Counted from the stretch's first letter, positions 40,227 through 52,756 are shown. The stretch: 64,000 nucleotides of DNA from Myxococcus stipitatus (GCF_037414475.1 NZ_CP147913.1:4402001-4466000); one strand, 5' to 3'. Notes: generated from the sequence alone by a model not told the origin. Numbers and translations are program-made.

Positions 40227-42191
40227 CTACGCAACCTCCGTCTGCTCTGGGCTGGCCTCTGGATCGGTGACGCTCGGAGTGGGCGCGGGCGGCTCGGGGG
40301 CGAACACGGAGGGGGCGGACTGCACCAGCAAGTGCTCGATGTCGGTGAGGTCGCGGGCTGCGTCAGTCGGGGGTTGCGCGCCTTCAGCGGGGAGCACGGG
40401 CAGCACCACGGTGTCGCGGGGGGCGGGCGCCTCTTCCTCCGTGAGCCAATCATCCACCAGCTCGGGAGGGGGCCAGGGTGCTTCGTCCTCCCCTGCGCGG
40501 CCCGCGTGCTCCAACTCGCTGAGGATGGCGAAGCGCGTCTTGTAGGGCCGCGCTCGGTCCTCGCGTGGAATCGCCGGGAGCGCGGTGGTGGGAGGGGACG
40601 TGCGGCGAATCTCAGCCAGTGACTCGGCGGTGAGCTGGGGATGAAACTCCCAGGGCTGAATGAGAGGGGCCTCTGGCGCGAGCGGCTCGGGCTGTGCTGG
40701 ACGGGCTCCGACGGCCGGGATGCCTGTGAGTGCTGTTCTCACTGACCGCGAGCCGAAGGGTGTCGGTGCCGTGCTCGTGGCGGGCTCAGCCTTTGGGGGC
40801 TCGGGTTTGATGACGCTCGCAGCGGGTGACGGCGTGGGGGTGGGTGTGCTGGTCGTGGGGCTCGTTCCTTCTTCGAGGTGAAGGGCTTGAGCTTCCAAGG
40901 AGTCGGCCAACGTCGTGTCCCCGTTCTTGCGGTAGTGGGCGGCAAGGGCACGGGCTGCTTCGTGGGCGCTGGTGGCTTGGGCTTCGGACGGGGGGAGACC
41001 CCGAGCAATCCAGAGGGCACGACTCCACAAGGGGGCGGCTTGTTCTTTCATCCCGCGCCGCCCGGCGGCGAGCTGGCCAGCAATCCGGTAGCCTTCAATC
41101 GCGAGAAGGGAGAGCTTCGCATCCTCGGCCACCCTCCCGGCGCGGGCGTAGGTGGCCGCGGCCTCTTCGACATGCCTTCCAGTGAGACGACTTCCGAGGC
41201 TCACTGGCTGGAGCTGAAGGGCACCGAGGGAGAGCAGTGCCTGGACTTCCTCCTGGGGCAGTCCGGCCTCTCGGGCGGTGTGGGCCGCCGCGGCATATGA
41301 CTTGATTGCAAGGGCGCGGTGCTCTTTGTCCTCGGCCATGGCGGCGAGGTAGGAGCCCAGAATCAGCTCCATGGACGTGGCCTCGGCGGGAAGCCTCCAC
41401 TCGACGCACATGCGGACAGCGGCGGCCTGATGTTTCAGGGCGTCATGGCGGCGTCCCTCTCGGAATGCCATCGCCGCCTTCATCACTTCGGCACGAAGCG
41501 CGACGGCTCGGCTCGGCGGCAACTGCGGGGTGATGGACTTCGTGCCAGCGTGCGGCGGGGCGGGCTCTTCGTCCTCGGCGAGCAGCCACTTCACCGCGTC
41601 GTGCTTGCGGGCTTCGTCCTCACGTGCATCCACCTGAAGCGCGTCCTCTCCCAGCTCCTTCAAGAGGCGCGGGAGGCTGCACACGTCCGTCTCCACGACC
41701 ACCCACCGCGCGTCCTCCAACGTGGGGTCCATCACCAGCTCGCGCAGCTCGTCCTCGAAGTGCCTGGGCTTTTCCACTCGCGACAGACAGAGCACCATGA
41801 GGGCCCCGTCCAGGGGCTCACACTTCGCATTCAGGACTTGATGCACTTGGAGCGCGAAGTGGGCGGCGGGCGGCGTGCGCTTCGCCGGTGGCGCCGGCAA
41901 GGCGGGGAGTGTGCTCCCTTCCGTCGCCAGGGCTTCGCGGCGGGCCTCATGGGTGAGTCGGAGCTGTTCCGCGCGTGCGGTCCATCCGTCCTCGACCGTG
42001 GTGTGGGCTCCCTCGAGGAGGAAGAGCGGTGAGAGATTGTCCGGGTGAAACTCCAACGCGGCGCACTCTTCCAGCACGCTGTCTCGGAGCTGCATCGACG
42101 TGGTGACGTGCATGAGGCGTAACGTCTTCAGCCGAGCAAACCATGTCGCTTCCTCGTGCAGCCTCTCCAGGGGCTTGGTGAGGGCATCCAT
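40227..42191 (-). CDS. TPR-like type VI effector adaptor, proline-rich C-terminus
   Basis: 654 residues from ATG 42191 (MDALTKPLERLHEEATWFA), two bases after the vgrG stop; its own stop abuts the Rhs start. Residues 1-190 form a mixed domain (LMVLCLSRVEKPRHFEDELR). Residues about 225-430 are helical repeats of TPR type (ALRAEVMKAAMAFREGRRHD, EEAAATYARAGRVAEDAKLS). Residues about 430-654 are Pro/Ala/Glu-rich and acidic. Its place between vgrG and an Rhs-PAAR gene is that of effector chaperones/adaptors, but it is not a DUF4123, DUF1795 or DUF2169 protein as far as I can see. Cytoplasmic. Confidence 0.75.
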   Translation of the reverse strand: MDALTKPLERLHEEATWFARLKTLRLMHVTTSMQLRDSVLEECAALEFHPDNLSPLFLLEGAHTTVEDGWTARAEQLRLTHEARREALATEGSTLPALPAPPAKRTPPAAHFALQVHQVLNAKCEPLDGALMVLCLSRVEKPRHFEDELRELVMDPTLEDARWVVVETDVCSLPRLLKELGEDALQVDAREDEARKHDAVKWLLAEDEEPAPPHAGTKSITPQLPPSRAVALRAEVMKAAMAFREGRRHDALKHQAAAVRMCVEWRLPAEATSMELILGSYLAAMAEDKEHRALAIKSYAAAAHTAREAGLPQEEVQALLSLGALQLQPVSLGSRLTGRHVEEAAATYARAGRVAEDAKLSLLAIEGYRIAGQLAAGRRGMKEQAAPLWSRALWIARGLPPSEAQATSAHEAARALAAHYRKNGDTTLADSLEAQALHLEEGTSPTTSTPTPTPSPAASVIKPEPPKAEPATSTAPTPFGSRSVRTALTGIPAVGARPAQPEPLAPEAPLIQPWEFHPQLTAESLAEIRRTSPPTTALPAIPREDRARPYKTRFAILSELEHAGRAGEDEAPWPPPELVDDWLTEEEAPAPRDTVVLPVLPAEGAQPPTDAARDLTDIEHLLVQSAPSVFAPEPPAPTPSVTDPEASPEQTEVA

Positions 42192-42193
42192 GG

Positions 42194-44548
42194 TCAATTC
42201 ACCTTCAGCGGGTTGCCTGTCACCTCATGCTCTCCAGTGGCGGAGGTCGTCAGCTTGTTTCCGGAGAGCGTGGCGGAGGTGGGCTGCAAGTCGAGCGTGG
42301 TGGTTCCACTGGTGACGCATGCACCTCGTGGTGCATCCAGGTGCGCCTTGCCGTCCTTCATGGACAGCGCACACTCACCCCCTTTCAACGTGATGGACCT
42401 GGCCCCCATCACCTCGACGTTGCCGCTCTTGTCCATGGAGAACTCCGCGCCACCGCACTGGATGACGAGGTTTCCAGCCACGACCAGGGTCACGTTCCCG
42501 CCCTCGAAGGTGCGCCGGGTGCCGCCCTGGACCAGCAGGTCCTTGCCGTCGACCGTGACTCGGCGCTCCACGCTGATGGACAGGATGTCGTTGCCCGTGA
42601 CCGTGGTCTCGCGGCCTGCCTCGAGCTTCGCGGTCTCCTTGCCGACAACCGTGTTCATGCGCTCGCCCTGGACGGTGTGGGACTCGTTCTTGTCCACCGT
42701 GGTGGTGCGGTTGCCGTGAATCGTCTTCGTGTCGTCCAGGTGGATGGTGGTGGTGCGGGTCTTCTCGACGGTGTGGGTCTCGTTCTCCTTCACCACCTTG
42801 AAGCGATGGCCCATCACGGTGACAGTCTGGGCGCCGCCCACTTCTTCCGTCTGGTTCCCCTTCACCTTGTTGGTCTGGTGGCTCGCCACCTCGGTGGAAT
42901 GCTCGTTCTTCACCACCTCCGTCAGGTCGCGTTGGGCGTGGAGGTGCAGTTCCTCCTGGCCCGCGGCGTCCTCCATGGCCAGCTCGTTGTAGCCGTCACC
43001 TCCGGGTGAAGATGCGGAGCGAAGGCAGAGGCGCGTCTTCTTCTCGGGCAAGTCGTGCGGCGGGGTGTTCTCTCCGTTGAAGGCAGCCCCCGTCACCATC
43101 GGCCTGTCGGGGTTTCCGTCGAAGAACTCCACCACCACTTCCATTCCGACGCGGAGCGTGGCGAGGAAGCCATAACCGGGGCCCGCCCAAGGCGTTTGAA
43201 CGCGCATCCAGCAGGAGGACTTGTCGTCGCGCTTGCCTTCGCGATCCCAGTGCATCAGCACCTTCACCCGGTTGTACTTGTCCGTGTGGACTTCCTCACC
43301 GGGTGGGCCCACCACCGTGGCCGTCTGGCGCAAGGCGAGGGGGCGGGGCTTCTCCGGGGCCCGAGGGCGAAAGGGCACGTCCAGCGGGATGCACTCGAAG
43401 GTGTTGCTGTAGCGGGGGCCCTGCGTCGCGTCCTTCCCACTCGTCGCGTGGATGGATTCCTCGGGAGCCTCTCCGGTGTGCGTGACGCGAGTGAGGAGGA
43501 AGGCGCGATTCAGCTCGGCGCGTTCATGACCCTGGAGATTGAAGGTGTGGCCTGGGGTGAAGACACTGACGCATCCCTCTCCCATCCCCCTGCACGCGAG
43601 CGCGACCTGCTCCTCGTGCAGTCGTCGGGCACTGCGCCCCACCTCATCCGTCGCGAACTTCACACCATCCCACCCGCCCACGGTGGATGCATCGTTGTGC
43701 GCGTAGAGGGTACGGTGAGGGGCCGCGTCCTTCGGGTGGGCTTGCTCCAGCTCCAGGCTGGGACGGCTCCAATCCATCTCGCGGACCACGACCCCCTCCG
43801 ACGTCATCTCCCGCGCATGATGGAGCGTCCGCACCGTCTCCGTGGAAGCCAGGGCCCCCGCTTCGTTGGCCACCCACACCGCGCCGCCTTCGAGGGCGCA
43901 GGGAGGACATGTGCTGTTCTCATCTGTCAGCACCAGCACCTCCGCGTCTCCGTCGTGCTCGAAGCGAAACGCGATGCCTTCTTCGTGAAGGAGTCGCACG
44001 CAGAAGTCCCAATCCGTCTCCTTGTACTGGCAGCAATACTCGCGCTTCGGGTACTCGCGGCGGGTCTCCAGCCGTACCTTCCGTTTGAAGGGTGCAAGGC
44101 TTTCTTCCAGCACCTCTTCCAGCACGTCGGGGACGCTTCGCTCCTGGAAGATGAAGGAATCCTTGCGCTGGGTGAGGACCCACGCTGCTGGCACCACCAC
44201 CACGCGGACCTTCACCTTGTCGACGTGGCTGCCCAGATACGACACCTTCGAGGCGAGCCCCAACACCCGCCGCACCTGGCCCCCACGCCACATCCGCAGC
44301 TCACACGATGACTTCCAAAGCGCATCCACGACCTCGCCGAAGGCATCCGCGATCAACTCCAGGGTGAGCGTGTAGAGCTGGGACAGTCCTTCTTCGAGGT
44401 GAAGCTTCCGGACATGCCACTCGATGTGCGGCGTGCCCTGAGACTCGAACTCGAAGCGGACTTCGGGCAGGGGGAGTGTTCCAACCAGAGGGGAGGCGAC
44501 TTGGGTCATACCAGCCGCAGCGCTTCCCAAAATCGTAGAAGGCTCCAC
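42194..44548 (-). CDS. vgrG: Type VI secretion spike protein VgrG
   Basis: 784 residues. I choose GTG 44548 because AAGGA lies five bases upstream; ATG 44509 (MTQVASPLVGTLPLPEVRF) is the alternative, and the frame to 44863 is not supported. N-terminal gp27-like part about 10-400 (AFRFEHDGDAEVLVLTD-like segment); OB-fold about 400-490 with VHTDKYNRVKVLMHWDREG and GYGFLATLRVGMEVVVEFFDGNPDRP; then a long beta-helix of repeated T/V strands (KTIHGNRTTTVDKNESHT); the DUF2345 segment; a short tail and no extra enzymatic domain. First of the effector module. The machinery genes are not in the window. Confidence 0.95.
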   Translation of the reverse strand: MEPSTILGSAAAGMTQVASPLVGTLPLPEVRFEFESQGTPHIEWHVRKLHLEEGLSQLYTLTLELIADAFGEVVDALWKSSCELRMWRGGQVRRVLGLASKVSYLGSHVDKVKVRVVVVPAAWVLTQRKDSFIFQERSVPDVLEEVLEESLAPFKRKVRLETRREYPKREYCCQYKETDWDFCVRLLHEEGIAFRFEHDGDAEVLVLTDENSTCPPCALEGGAVWVANEAGALASTETVRTLHHAREMTSEGVVVREMDWSRPSLELEQAHPKDAAPHRTLYAHNDASTVGGWDGVKFATDEVGRSARRLHEEQVALACRGMGEGCVSVFTPGHTFNLQGHERAELNRAFLLTRVTHTGEAPEESIHATSGKDATQGPRYSNTFECIPLDVPFRPRAPEKPRPLALRQTATVVGPPGEEVHTDKYNRVKVLMHWDREGKRDDKSSCWMRVQTPWAGPGYGFLATLRVGMEVVVEFFDGNPDRPMVTGAAFNGENTPPHDLPEKKTRLCLRSASSPGGDGYNELAMEDAAGQEELHLHAQRDLTEVVKNEHSTEVASHQTNKVKGNQTEEVGGAQTVTVMGHRFKVVKENETHTVEKTRTTTIHLDDTKTIHGNRTTTVDKNESHTVQGERMNTVVGKETAKLEAGRETTVTGNDILSISVERRVTVDGKDLLVQGGTRRTFEGGNVTLVVAGNLVIQCGGAEFSMDKSGNVEVMGARSITLKGGECALSMKDGKAHLDAPRGACVTSGTTTLDLQPTSATLSGNKLTTSATGEHEVTGNPLKVN

Positions 44549-44922
44549 TGGGGTCCTTTCGTGTGACCTGGGTGAGGGGCCCTGGCGGAACGTATGGTCT
44601 TGAATCTCCTTGTGCTTTTTTGTCGGCGCTGTTGACCAGACGTCACTTCCCAGCGGGCAGCCGCCATGGTCGTGAGGCAGCCACTCTTCCGCCGTATCGC
44701 GCGGGCACTGGGTCGTCCTCATCCCCCCAGAAGCGTCGGGGCATCGGGCGCCACGCCCCTGGCCTTGAATCGCACGGCTGGATGGGACCGCCCTTGAACG
44801 AGCGGTGCGGGCCAGCGCCCGATGAGCCCACCCTTCATTTGTACTTGCCCACTCGTCCAACAATCATTACTTGAACGCTCGTCCAAAAACAAAGGACTCC
44901 ACCGGGTCCAGGAGGAGCACGC
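44549..44922. promoter_or_regulatory. Divergent promoter region of vgrG and tetR
   Basis: No gene in 374 bases. It includes two AT-rich patches, near 44600-44625 (on the vgrG side, with a TTTTTT run) and 44835-44895 (on the tetR side). I looked for a sigma-54 pattern on both strands and saw none. Confidence 0.5.
44871..44886. promoter_or_regulatory. Imperfect palindrome, probable TetR operator
   Basis: TTGAACGCTCGTCCAA has the symmetric core TTG-ACG-CGT-CAA. A related half, CACTCGTCCAA, lies 20 bases before at 44850-44860. The site is 37 bases before the TetR start, so autoregulation is likely. Confidence 0.5.
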
Positions 44923-45528
44923 ATGGGCAGACCCAAGACTTTCGATGAGGAGGCGGTCCTGGACCGTGCCATCGACCAGTTCTGGACGACCGGCTACCAC
45001 GCCGTGTCCGTCAGGGACTTGGAGACCAGCACCGGCGTCCTCAAGGGCAGCCTCTACGCCGCCTTCGGCGACAAGCGCGCCCTCTTCCTCGCTTCCCTGC
45101 GCCGCTACGCGGACCAGAGCGTCATCGATATCCACGCGCTGCTCGCCAAGGGCTCAAACCCTCGCGCCGGCCTCGAGCACTACCTGCGCGTGCGCGGCAA
45201 GGAATGCATTGGACCTGCTCGCACCCGCGGCTGCTTCCTCGCCAACACCGCCGCTGAAGTCGCCCCACATGACCCCGAGGTCCGCGCCGTCGTGGGCCAG
45301 TCCTTCGCCAAGCTCGCCGACGCCCTCGAACCCACCCTCCGCGAGGCCCAGGAACAAGGCCTCGTCAGCCGCCGGCACGACACCCACGAGCTCGCCGCCC
45401 ACCTCGTCGTGCTCGTCCAGGGGATGTCCATCGTCGGCAAGACAGAACCCGACTCCGCACTCATCCGCTCCTCCCTCCGCTTCGCCCTCTCCCTGTTGGA
45501 ACCCGACACCCCCGAGAAATCACCATGA
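44923..45528 (+). CDS. TetR/AcrR family regulator
   Basis: 201 residues from ATG 44923, preceded by AGGAGGAGCACGC. The DNA-binding domain starts at once: MGRPKTFDEEAVLDRAIDQF, WTTGYHAVSVRDLETSTGVL and GSLYAAFGDKRALFLASL, typical of the subgroup with a 'GRP-FD-xxAL--A---F' opening (AcrR/YcdC-like). The second half has a cysteine in TRGCFLANTAAEV, a pattern shared by regulators of oxidoreductases and efflux. The gene overlaps doxX by four bases (ATGA), so it probably represses itself and doxX. Confidence 0.9.
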   Translation: MGRPKTFDEEAVLDRAIDQFWTTGYHAVSVRDLETSTGVLKGSLYAAFGDKRALFLASLRRYADQSVIDIHALLAKGSNPRAGLEHYLRVRGKECIGPARTRGCFLANTAAEVAPHDPEVRAVVGQSFAKLADALEPTLREAQEQGLVSRRHDTHELAAHLVVLVQGMSIVGKTEPDSALIRSSLRFALSLLEPDTPEKSP

Positions 45529-46076
45529 GCCACCCCCTCCTCCGCTTCCTCGTCGACCCTCGCTCCGCCACCCCTTCCCTCTCCTCCGGCCTGCTCGCCC
45601 TCCGCATCTTGAGCGGCGGCCTCATGACCCTGCACGGCGCCGGGAAGATGGTCACCCCCTTCACCTGGATGGGCGCTGACTCCTCCATCCCTGGCTTCCT
45701 CCAGTTCCTCGGCGCCGCCGCCGAATTCTTCGGAGGACTCGCGTGGATGGTCGGCCTGGCCACCCCCCTGGCCTCAATCGGAGTCGCGGGGACCATGCTC
45801 GTGGGCATCCTCATCGCGCACATCCCGATCGACGACCCGTTCATCCGCTTGAGCGTCTTGGGCAACACCTCCGGCCCTGGTGAGGCGTTCGCCGGTCTGC
45901 CCACCTGGCTCGTCCGCGCGGGCGGCCGCAGCGCCGGCGGCTCCGGCTCCTCGGAGCTCGCCACGCTCTACATCGCCGTCTCCGCGCTCCTGCTCAGCGC
46001 CGGTCCCGGACGCTTCTCACTCGACGCACTGCTGTCCCAGCTCCGGGAGAAGAAGACCCCCGCCGTCACCGGGTGA
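45525..46076 (+). CDS. DoxX family membrane protein
   Basis: 183 residues, ATG 45525 overlapping the TetR stop. Four membrane helices (ALRILSGGLMTLHGAGKMV, IPGFLQFLGAAAEFFGGLAW, GVAGTMLVGILIAHIPI, LATLYIAVSALLLSAG). The first helix with 'LR(I)..GG..LHGAGK' and AEFFGGL in helix two are DoxX marks. Inner-membrane protein, family function ill defined; often induced by oxidative or electrophile stress. Under control of the adjacent TetR by context. Confidence 0.88.
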   Translation: MSHPLLRFLVDPRSATPSLSSGLLALRILSGGLMTLHGAGKMVTPFTWMGADSSIPGFLQFLGAAAEFFGGLAWMVGLATPLASIGVAGTMLVGILIAHIPIDDPFIRLSVLGNTSGPGEAFAGLPTWLVRAGGRSAGGSGSSELATLYIAVSALLLSAGPGRFSLDALLSQLREKKTPAVTG

Positions 46077-46166
46077 CAGTCCTCCTCGAGCATCGAGCCC
46101 GCCTGCAAGGTCATGGAGACCCTGTTCGAGACGGGCTCACGCATCGACTCCTCACGCGGAACCCAC

Positions 46167-46197
46167 CACCTGCCGGGCATCCATCCCCCGGCAGGTG
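46167..46197. terminator. Bidirectional terminator between doxX and the DHS-like gene
   Basis: CACCTGCCGGG at 46167-46177 pairs with CCCGGCAGGTG at 46187-46197 (11 bp, 9-base loop). It sits between two convergent stops. Confidence 0.7.
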
Positions 46198-46210
46198 TGG
46201 TCCTCACGTG

Positions 46211-47233
46211 TCAGCGCATGTGCTTCGCGATGAGCGCGTTCGCCTTCTCCGGCGCGCGCTTGCACTCCAGCAGCGCGTTGAGCACCAGCGGCGCGACGAT
46301 GGTCGCGTCCGACTCCACGACGAACATCGGCGTCGTCTCCGTCAGCTTGTCCCACGTAATCTTCTCGTTGGGCGTGGCGCCCGAGTACGAGCCGTAGGAC
46401 GTCGTCGAGTCGCTGATCTGGCAGAAGTACGCCCACGGCTTCACGGGCTTCTGCAGGTCGTACTTGATGGAGGGCACCACGCAGATGGGGAAGTCACCGG
46501 CGATGCCGCCGCCAATCTGGAAGAAGCCCACGCCCTCTCCCGCGGAGAGCTCCTCATAGCGGTCGTAGAAGTCCGCCATGTACTCGATGCCCGACTTGAC
46601 GATGCTCGCCTTGCAGTCACCCGTCTTCACGTAGGACGCGAAGATGTTGCCGAAGGTCGAGTCCTCGTAACCCGGCACGACGATGGGCAGCTTCGCCCGC
46701 GCCGCCGCGAGCAGCCAGCACGCCTCCGGGTCTCCCTCGTACGACGAGGGCTCCAGCGCCTGGATGACCTCGTAGAAGTACTCGTGCCAGAAGCGGCGCT
46801 CGCCCTTCTCGCTCGCGTTCTTCCACATCGGGACGATGAACTTCTCCACCGCGCGGAACGCCTCGTCCTCGGGGATGCTCGTGTCCGTCACCCGGCGCAT
46901 CCGCTGCTCGAGGATGCGCGTATCGTCCTGCTTGGTGAGGTAACGGTACTCCGGGAAGTCCTTGTACGAGTGGTGCGCCACCAACCGGAAGAGCGACTCC
47001 TCGATGTTGGCGCCCGTCACGGAGAGCCCGTGAATCAGACCCGCGCGGATGGCGGGCGCGAGCGTGATGCCCAACTGCGCCGAAGACATCGCTCCCGCGA
47101 CGCTCCAGAACATGCGGCCGCCCTTCGACACGTGCTCCCAATAGGACAGGAGCGCATCGCGCGTCGCGCGGGCGTTGAAGTTCTTGTAGTTCGTGAGGAC
47201 GAACTCCAGGACAGGAAGTTCAGATGCGGCCAT
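46211..47233 (-). CDS. Deoxyhypusine synthase family protein
   Basis: 340 residues from ATG 47233, preceded by GGAGGCACTC; the longer frame is not needed. The fold is that of deoxyhypusine synthase: VAGAMSSAQLGITLAPAIRA, GLSVTGANIEESLF, GFFQIGGGIAGDFPICVVPS, and SYSGATPNEKITWDKLTETT, whose WDK lysine matches the catalytic lysine in eukaryotic and archaeal enzymes. In those it transfers the aminobutyl group of spermidine to eIF5A. Bacteria lack eIF5A, and bacterial members are thought to make homospermidine or unknown products. Isolated gene; no polyamine gene adjacent. Confidence 0.85.
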   Translation of the reverse strand: MAASELPVLEFVLTNYKNFNARATRDALLSYWEHVSKGGRMFWSVAGAMSSAQLGITLAPAIRAGLIHGLSVTGANIEESLFRLVAHHSYKDFPEYRYLTKQDDTRILEQRMRRVTDTSIPEDEAFRAVEKFIVPMWKNASEKGERRFWHEYFYEVIQALEPSSYEGDPEACWLLAAARAKLPIVVPGYEDSTFGNIFASYVKTGDCKASIVKSGIEYMADFYDRYEELSAGEGVGFFQIGGGIAGDFPICVVPSIKYDLQKPVKPWAYFCQISDSTTSYGSYSGATPNEKITWDKLTETTPMFVVESDATIVAPLVLNALLECKRAPEKANALIAKHMR

Positions 47234-47511
47234 GAGTGCCTCCAAGCAACGACGTGGTCGAGGCTCGGGCAGCGCCCTGTGGGAAATGCCACCCGAGGAC
47301 ACCCTACGGTCACGACCGGAAAGGTCGCGCCGCCATCGGAGCGTCAAGTGGCTGCCGGCTGGCTATCACAGCACGAACCTCTCGGCCACGGCATTGCACA
47401 ACCCCTCCCACGGGCCTCCACGAAGCCCCCCGTCCCCTCACTCGCCGGGCACCCTGGGATTCACAAAGTAGACATGCGAGAAGCCGCCCCATATCCAAGT
47501 CTTGAGTCGCG

Positions 47512-48663
47512 TTGTTGGCGTTGTTGATGTCCACGGGCTGTGCGAGCTCCCGCGCACTGTGTCCCCGTGAAGGGGGACGGGCCTGGTCCGAGGTGCGCAG
47601 CGAGCACTTCCGCTTGCAGACGAACCTCTCGCCCGAGGTCGCGGCGAAGTCCGCCGCCGAGTTGGAGAAGCTCCGCCGCGCCGTGCTGCTCGCCTGGGGG
47701 CCCGACTTCAATCCCCCGGGCTCGCTCGACATCGTCCTGCTGCGCAACACGAGTGAGCTCTGGGAGTGGGACCAGAAGGAGCTGTTCAACCAGGCGGAGA
47801 ACCAGCAGCACTACGCGTCCGCCTGGCTCTGGGTCCACTACCTCATCAACATGCACACCGAGCGCTTCGATGAGTTCCAGACGCGGCTGGCCCGCGCGGA
47901 GGCCCCCCGGCGCGCCTTCGAGGCCTCCTTCCAGGGCGTCAACGACCTGCGCGGAGAGCTGCGCACGTACCTCACCAGCGGACGCTCCTCGTTCCTCACC
48001 CTGCCGCTGCCGCCGGTGTCCACCGAGGTCAAGGTGCGGGAGCTGGAGAGCGCGGAGGTCCACGTGAATCGCGGGCTGTTGTTCCTGCGCGCCCCGAGCG
48101 AGCTGACGCGGGAGCAGCGCCAGGAGAAGGCCCGCGCCGAGCTGGCGCAGGCCCTGGCCGAGGACCCGAACAACGTGAGCGCCGCGCTCCTCGCCACGCA
48201 GCTGTCCACGAACCCGGCGGAGCACCTCGCCCGCGCTCGCGAGCTGGTGAAGGCCCACCCCGAGGACGGGCGCGCGTGGGATTTGCTCGCGGAGCAGCTC
48301 AACGGCCAGAGTGACGTGAAGACCCAAGAGCAGGCCCGCGAGTCCGCCGCGCGGCTGATGCCGCACGACTCGCGTGTCCTCGCGAACCTGGCCCAGCACT
48401 ACTCGATGACCCTTCAGCCCGAGAAGGGATTGCCCGTGGCCAAGCGCGCGGTGGAGCTGTCTCCGGGCAGCCCCTTCGCGCTGGCCATCCAGGCCGCGCT
48501 CTTCTCCCAGGTCAACCGCTGCCCGGAGGCCATCGCCTTCCAGCGCCGCGCGGTGGACATGGCCCACGAGGCCTACTCCTCCGCCTTCCGGAAGGAGCTG
48601 CGCGACTGGCTCCAGCGCTACGTGGAGCAGTGCGCCAAGAGCACCGCCAGGCCCACGCCTTGA
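47512..48663 (+). CDS. TPR-containing protein, probable lipoprotein
   Basis: About 383 residues. The frame opens at TTG 47512 just past a stop codon; ATG 47527 (MSTGCASSRALCPREG) is the other candidate. A weak lipobox (LMSTGC) follows a short hydrophobic start; no ribosome site is visible. Residues 25-160 form a domain with WSEVRSEHFRLQTNLSPEVA (a DUF1570-like start common in bacterial peptidase-like TPR proteins) and ASAWLWVHYLINMHTERFDE, but no HExxH is present. Residues about 190-370 are helical TPR repeats (ARELVKAHPEDGRAWDLLAE). Location likely the periplasm or outer membrane; no known partner. Confidence 0.75.
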   Translation: MLALLMSTGCASSRALCPREGGRAWSEVRSEHFRLQTNLSPEVAAKSAAELEKLRRAVLLAWGPDFNPPGSLDIVLLRNTSELWEWDQKELFNQAENQQHYASAWLWVHYLINMHTERFDEFQTRLARAEAPRRAFEASFQGVNDLRGELRTYLTSGRSSFLTLPLPPVSTEVKVRELESAEVHVNRGLLFLRAPSELTREQRQEKARAELAQALAEDPNNVSAALLATQLSTNPAEHLARARELVKAHPEDGRAWDLLAEQLNGQSDVKTQEQARESAARLMPHDSRVLANLAQHYSMTLQPEKGLPVAKRAVELSPGSPFALAIQAALFSQVNRCPEAIAFQRRAVDMAHEAYSSAFRKELRDWLQRYVEQCAKSTARPTP

Positions 48664-48677
48664 GTCCTCGCGGGCAC

Positions 48678-48715
48678 ACGGTGGGCATCGACCTGGGAGG
48701 TCCGATGCCCACCGT
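48678..48715. terminator. Strong bidirectional terminator hairpin
   Basis: ACGGTGGGCATCG at 48678-48690 pairs perfectly with CGATGCCCACCGT at 48703-48715 (13 bp), with further pairing of ACC and GGT in the loop. It lies 14 bases after the TPR gene stop and 20 after the convergent gene's stop. Confidence 0.8.
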
Positions 48716-48735
48716 TCGCCTTCAGGGGTCCTGCT

Positions 48736-52131
<3,396 letters not shown>

Positions 52132-52298
52132 CGGAGGTCCTCGTTTTGGGGGACTGCGCGAGACACGGCCGTACAGGGGGCGAAAGATTACCCGCCCCGG
52201 AGCAAGCAGGCTCGGCGGCCCTCAACAGGGGACCGGGCGTCCCTGTTCCTGAGCATTCGTCGCGCGCCATCCCCCCGTGATTCTGTTATCCGCTCCCC

Positions 52299-52751
52299 AT
52301 GTCGGATGACTTCAAGCTCCCCGAAGACAAGGCAGAGCGGATGGAACGCTGCTCCCTGTTCTACACGGACATCGTTCCCCACAACCACGCGCTGGGACTG
52401 AAGCTGCTGGACATCGGGCCCGCGGAGGCCGTCGTCGAGCTGCCCTACGCGGACTTCCTCGTCGGCAACCCGGAGACGGGCGTCATCGCCGGCGGCGCGG
52501 TGACGACGCTCATCGACGCGGCGTGTGGCTCCGCCGTCATCCTCCGGTTCGGCCGCTTCCTGCCCCTGGTGACGTTGGACTTGCGCATCGACTACCTCCG
52601 CCCCGCCCGCCCCGGCGCCTCGCTCACCGCCGTGGCCGAGTGCTACCGCGCCACGCGCCAGGTCGCCTTCGTCCGCGCACTCGTGCATCAGGGTGACAAG
52701 AGCAATCCGGTGGCCTCTGCGCAGGGCACCTTCATGCGGCTGGAGGAGTGA
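52299..52751 (+). CDS. Hotdog-fold thioesterase (PaaI/YbgC-like)
   Basis: 150 residues. The hotdog helix and catalytic acid are visible in GVIAGGAVTTLIDAACGSAV (the acid is Asp in LIDAACG), followed by VTLDLRIDYLRPARPG. Such enzymes hydrolyse acyl-CoA thioesters. ATG 52299 (MSDDFKLPEDKAERMERC); divergent from the propeller/amidohydrolase gene. Five bases after its stop the next gene, a paralog, begins, so the two may form a heteromeric thioesterase. Confidence 0.88.
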   Translation: MSDDFKLPEDKAERMERCSLFYTDIVPHNHALGLKLLDIGPAEAVVELPYADFLVGNPETGVIAGGAVTTLIDAACGSAVILRFGRFLPLVTLDLRIDYLRPARPGASLTAVAECYRATRQVAFVRALVHQGDKSNPVASAQGTFMRLEE

Positions 52752-52756
52752 CGGAC

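Noticed and set aside
44549-44922. Possible sigma-54 promoter for vgrG
   Set aside because: I found no TGGC-N8-TGC pair with correct spacing on either strand.
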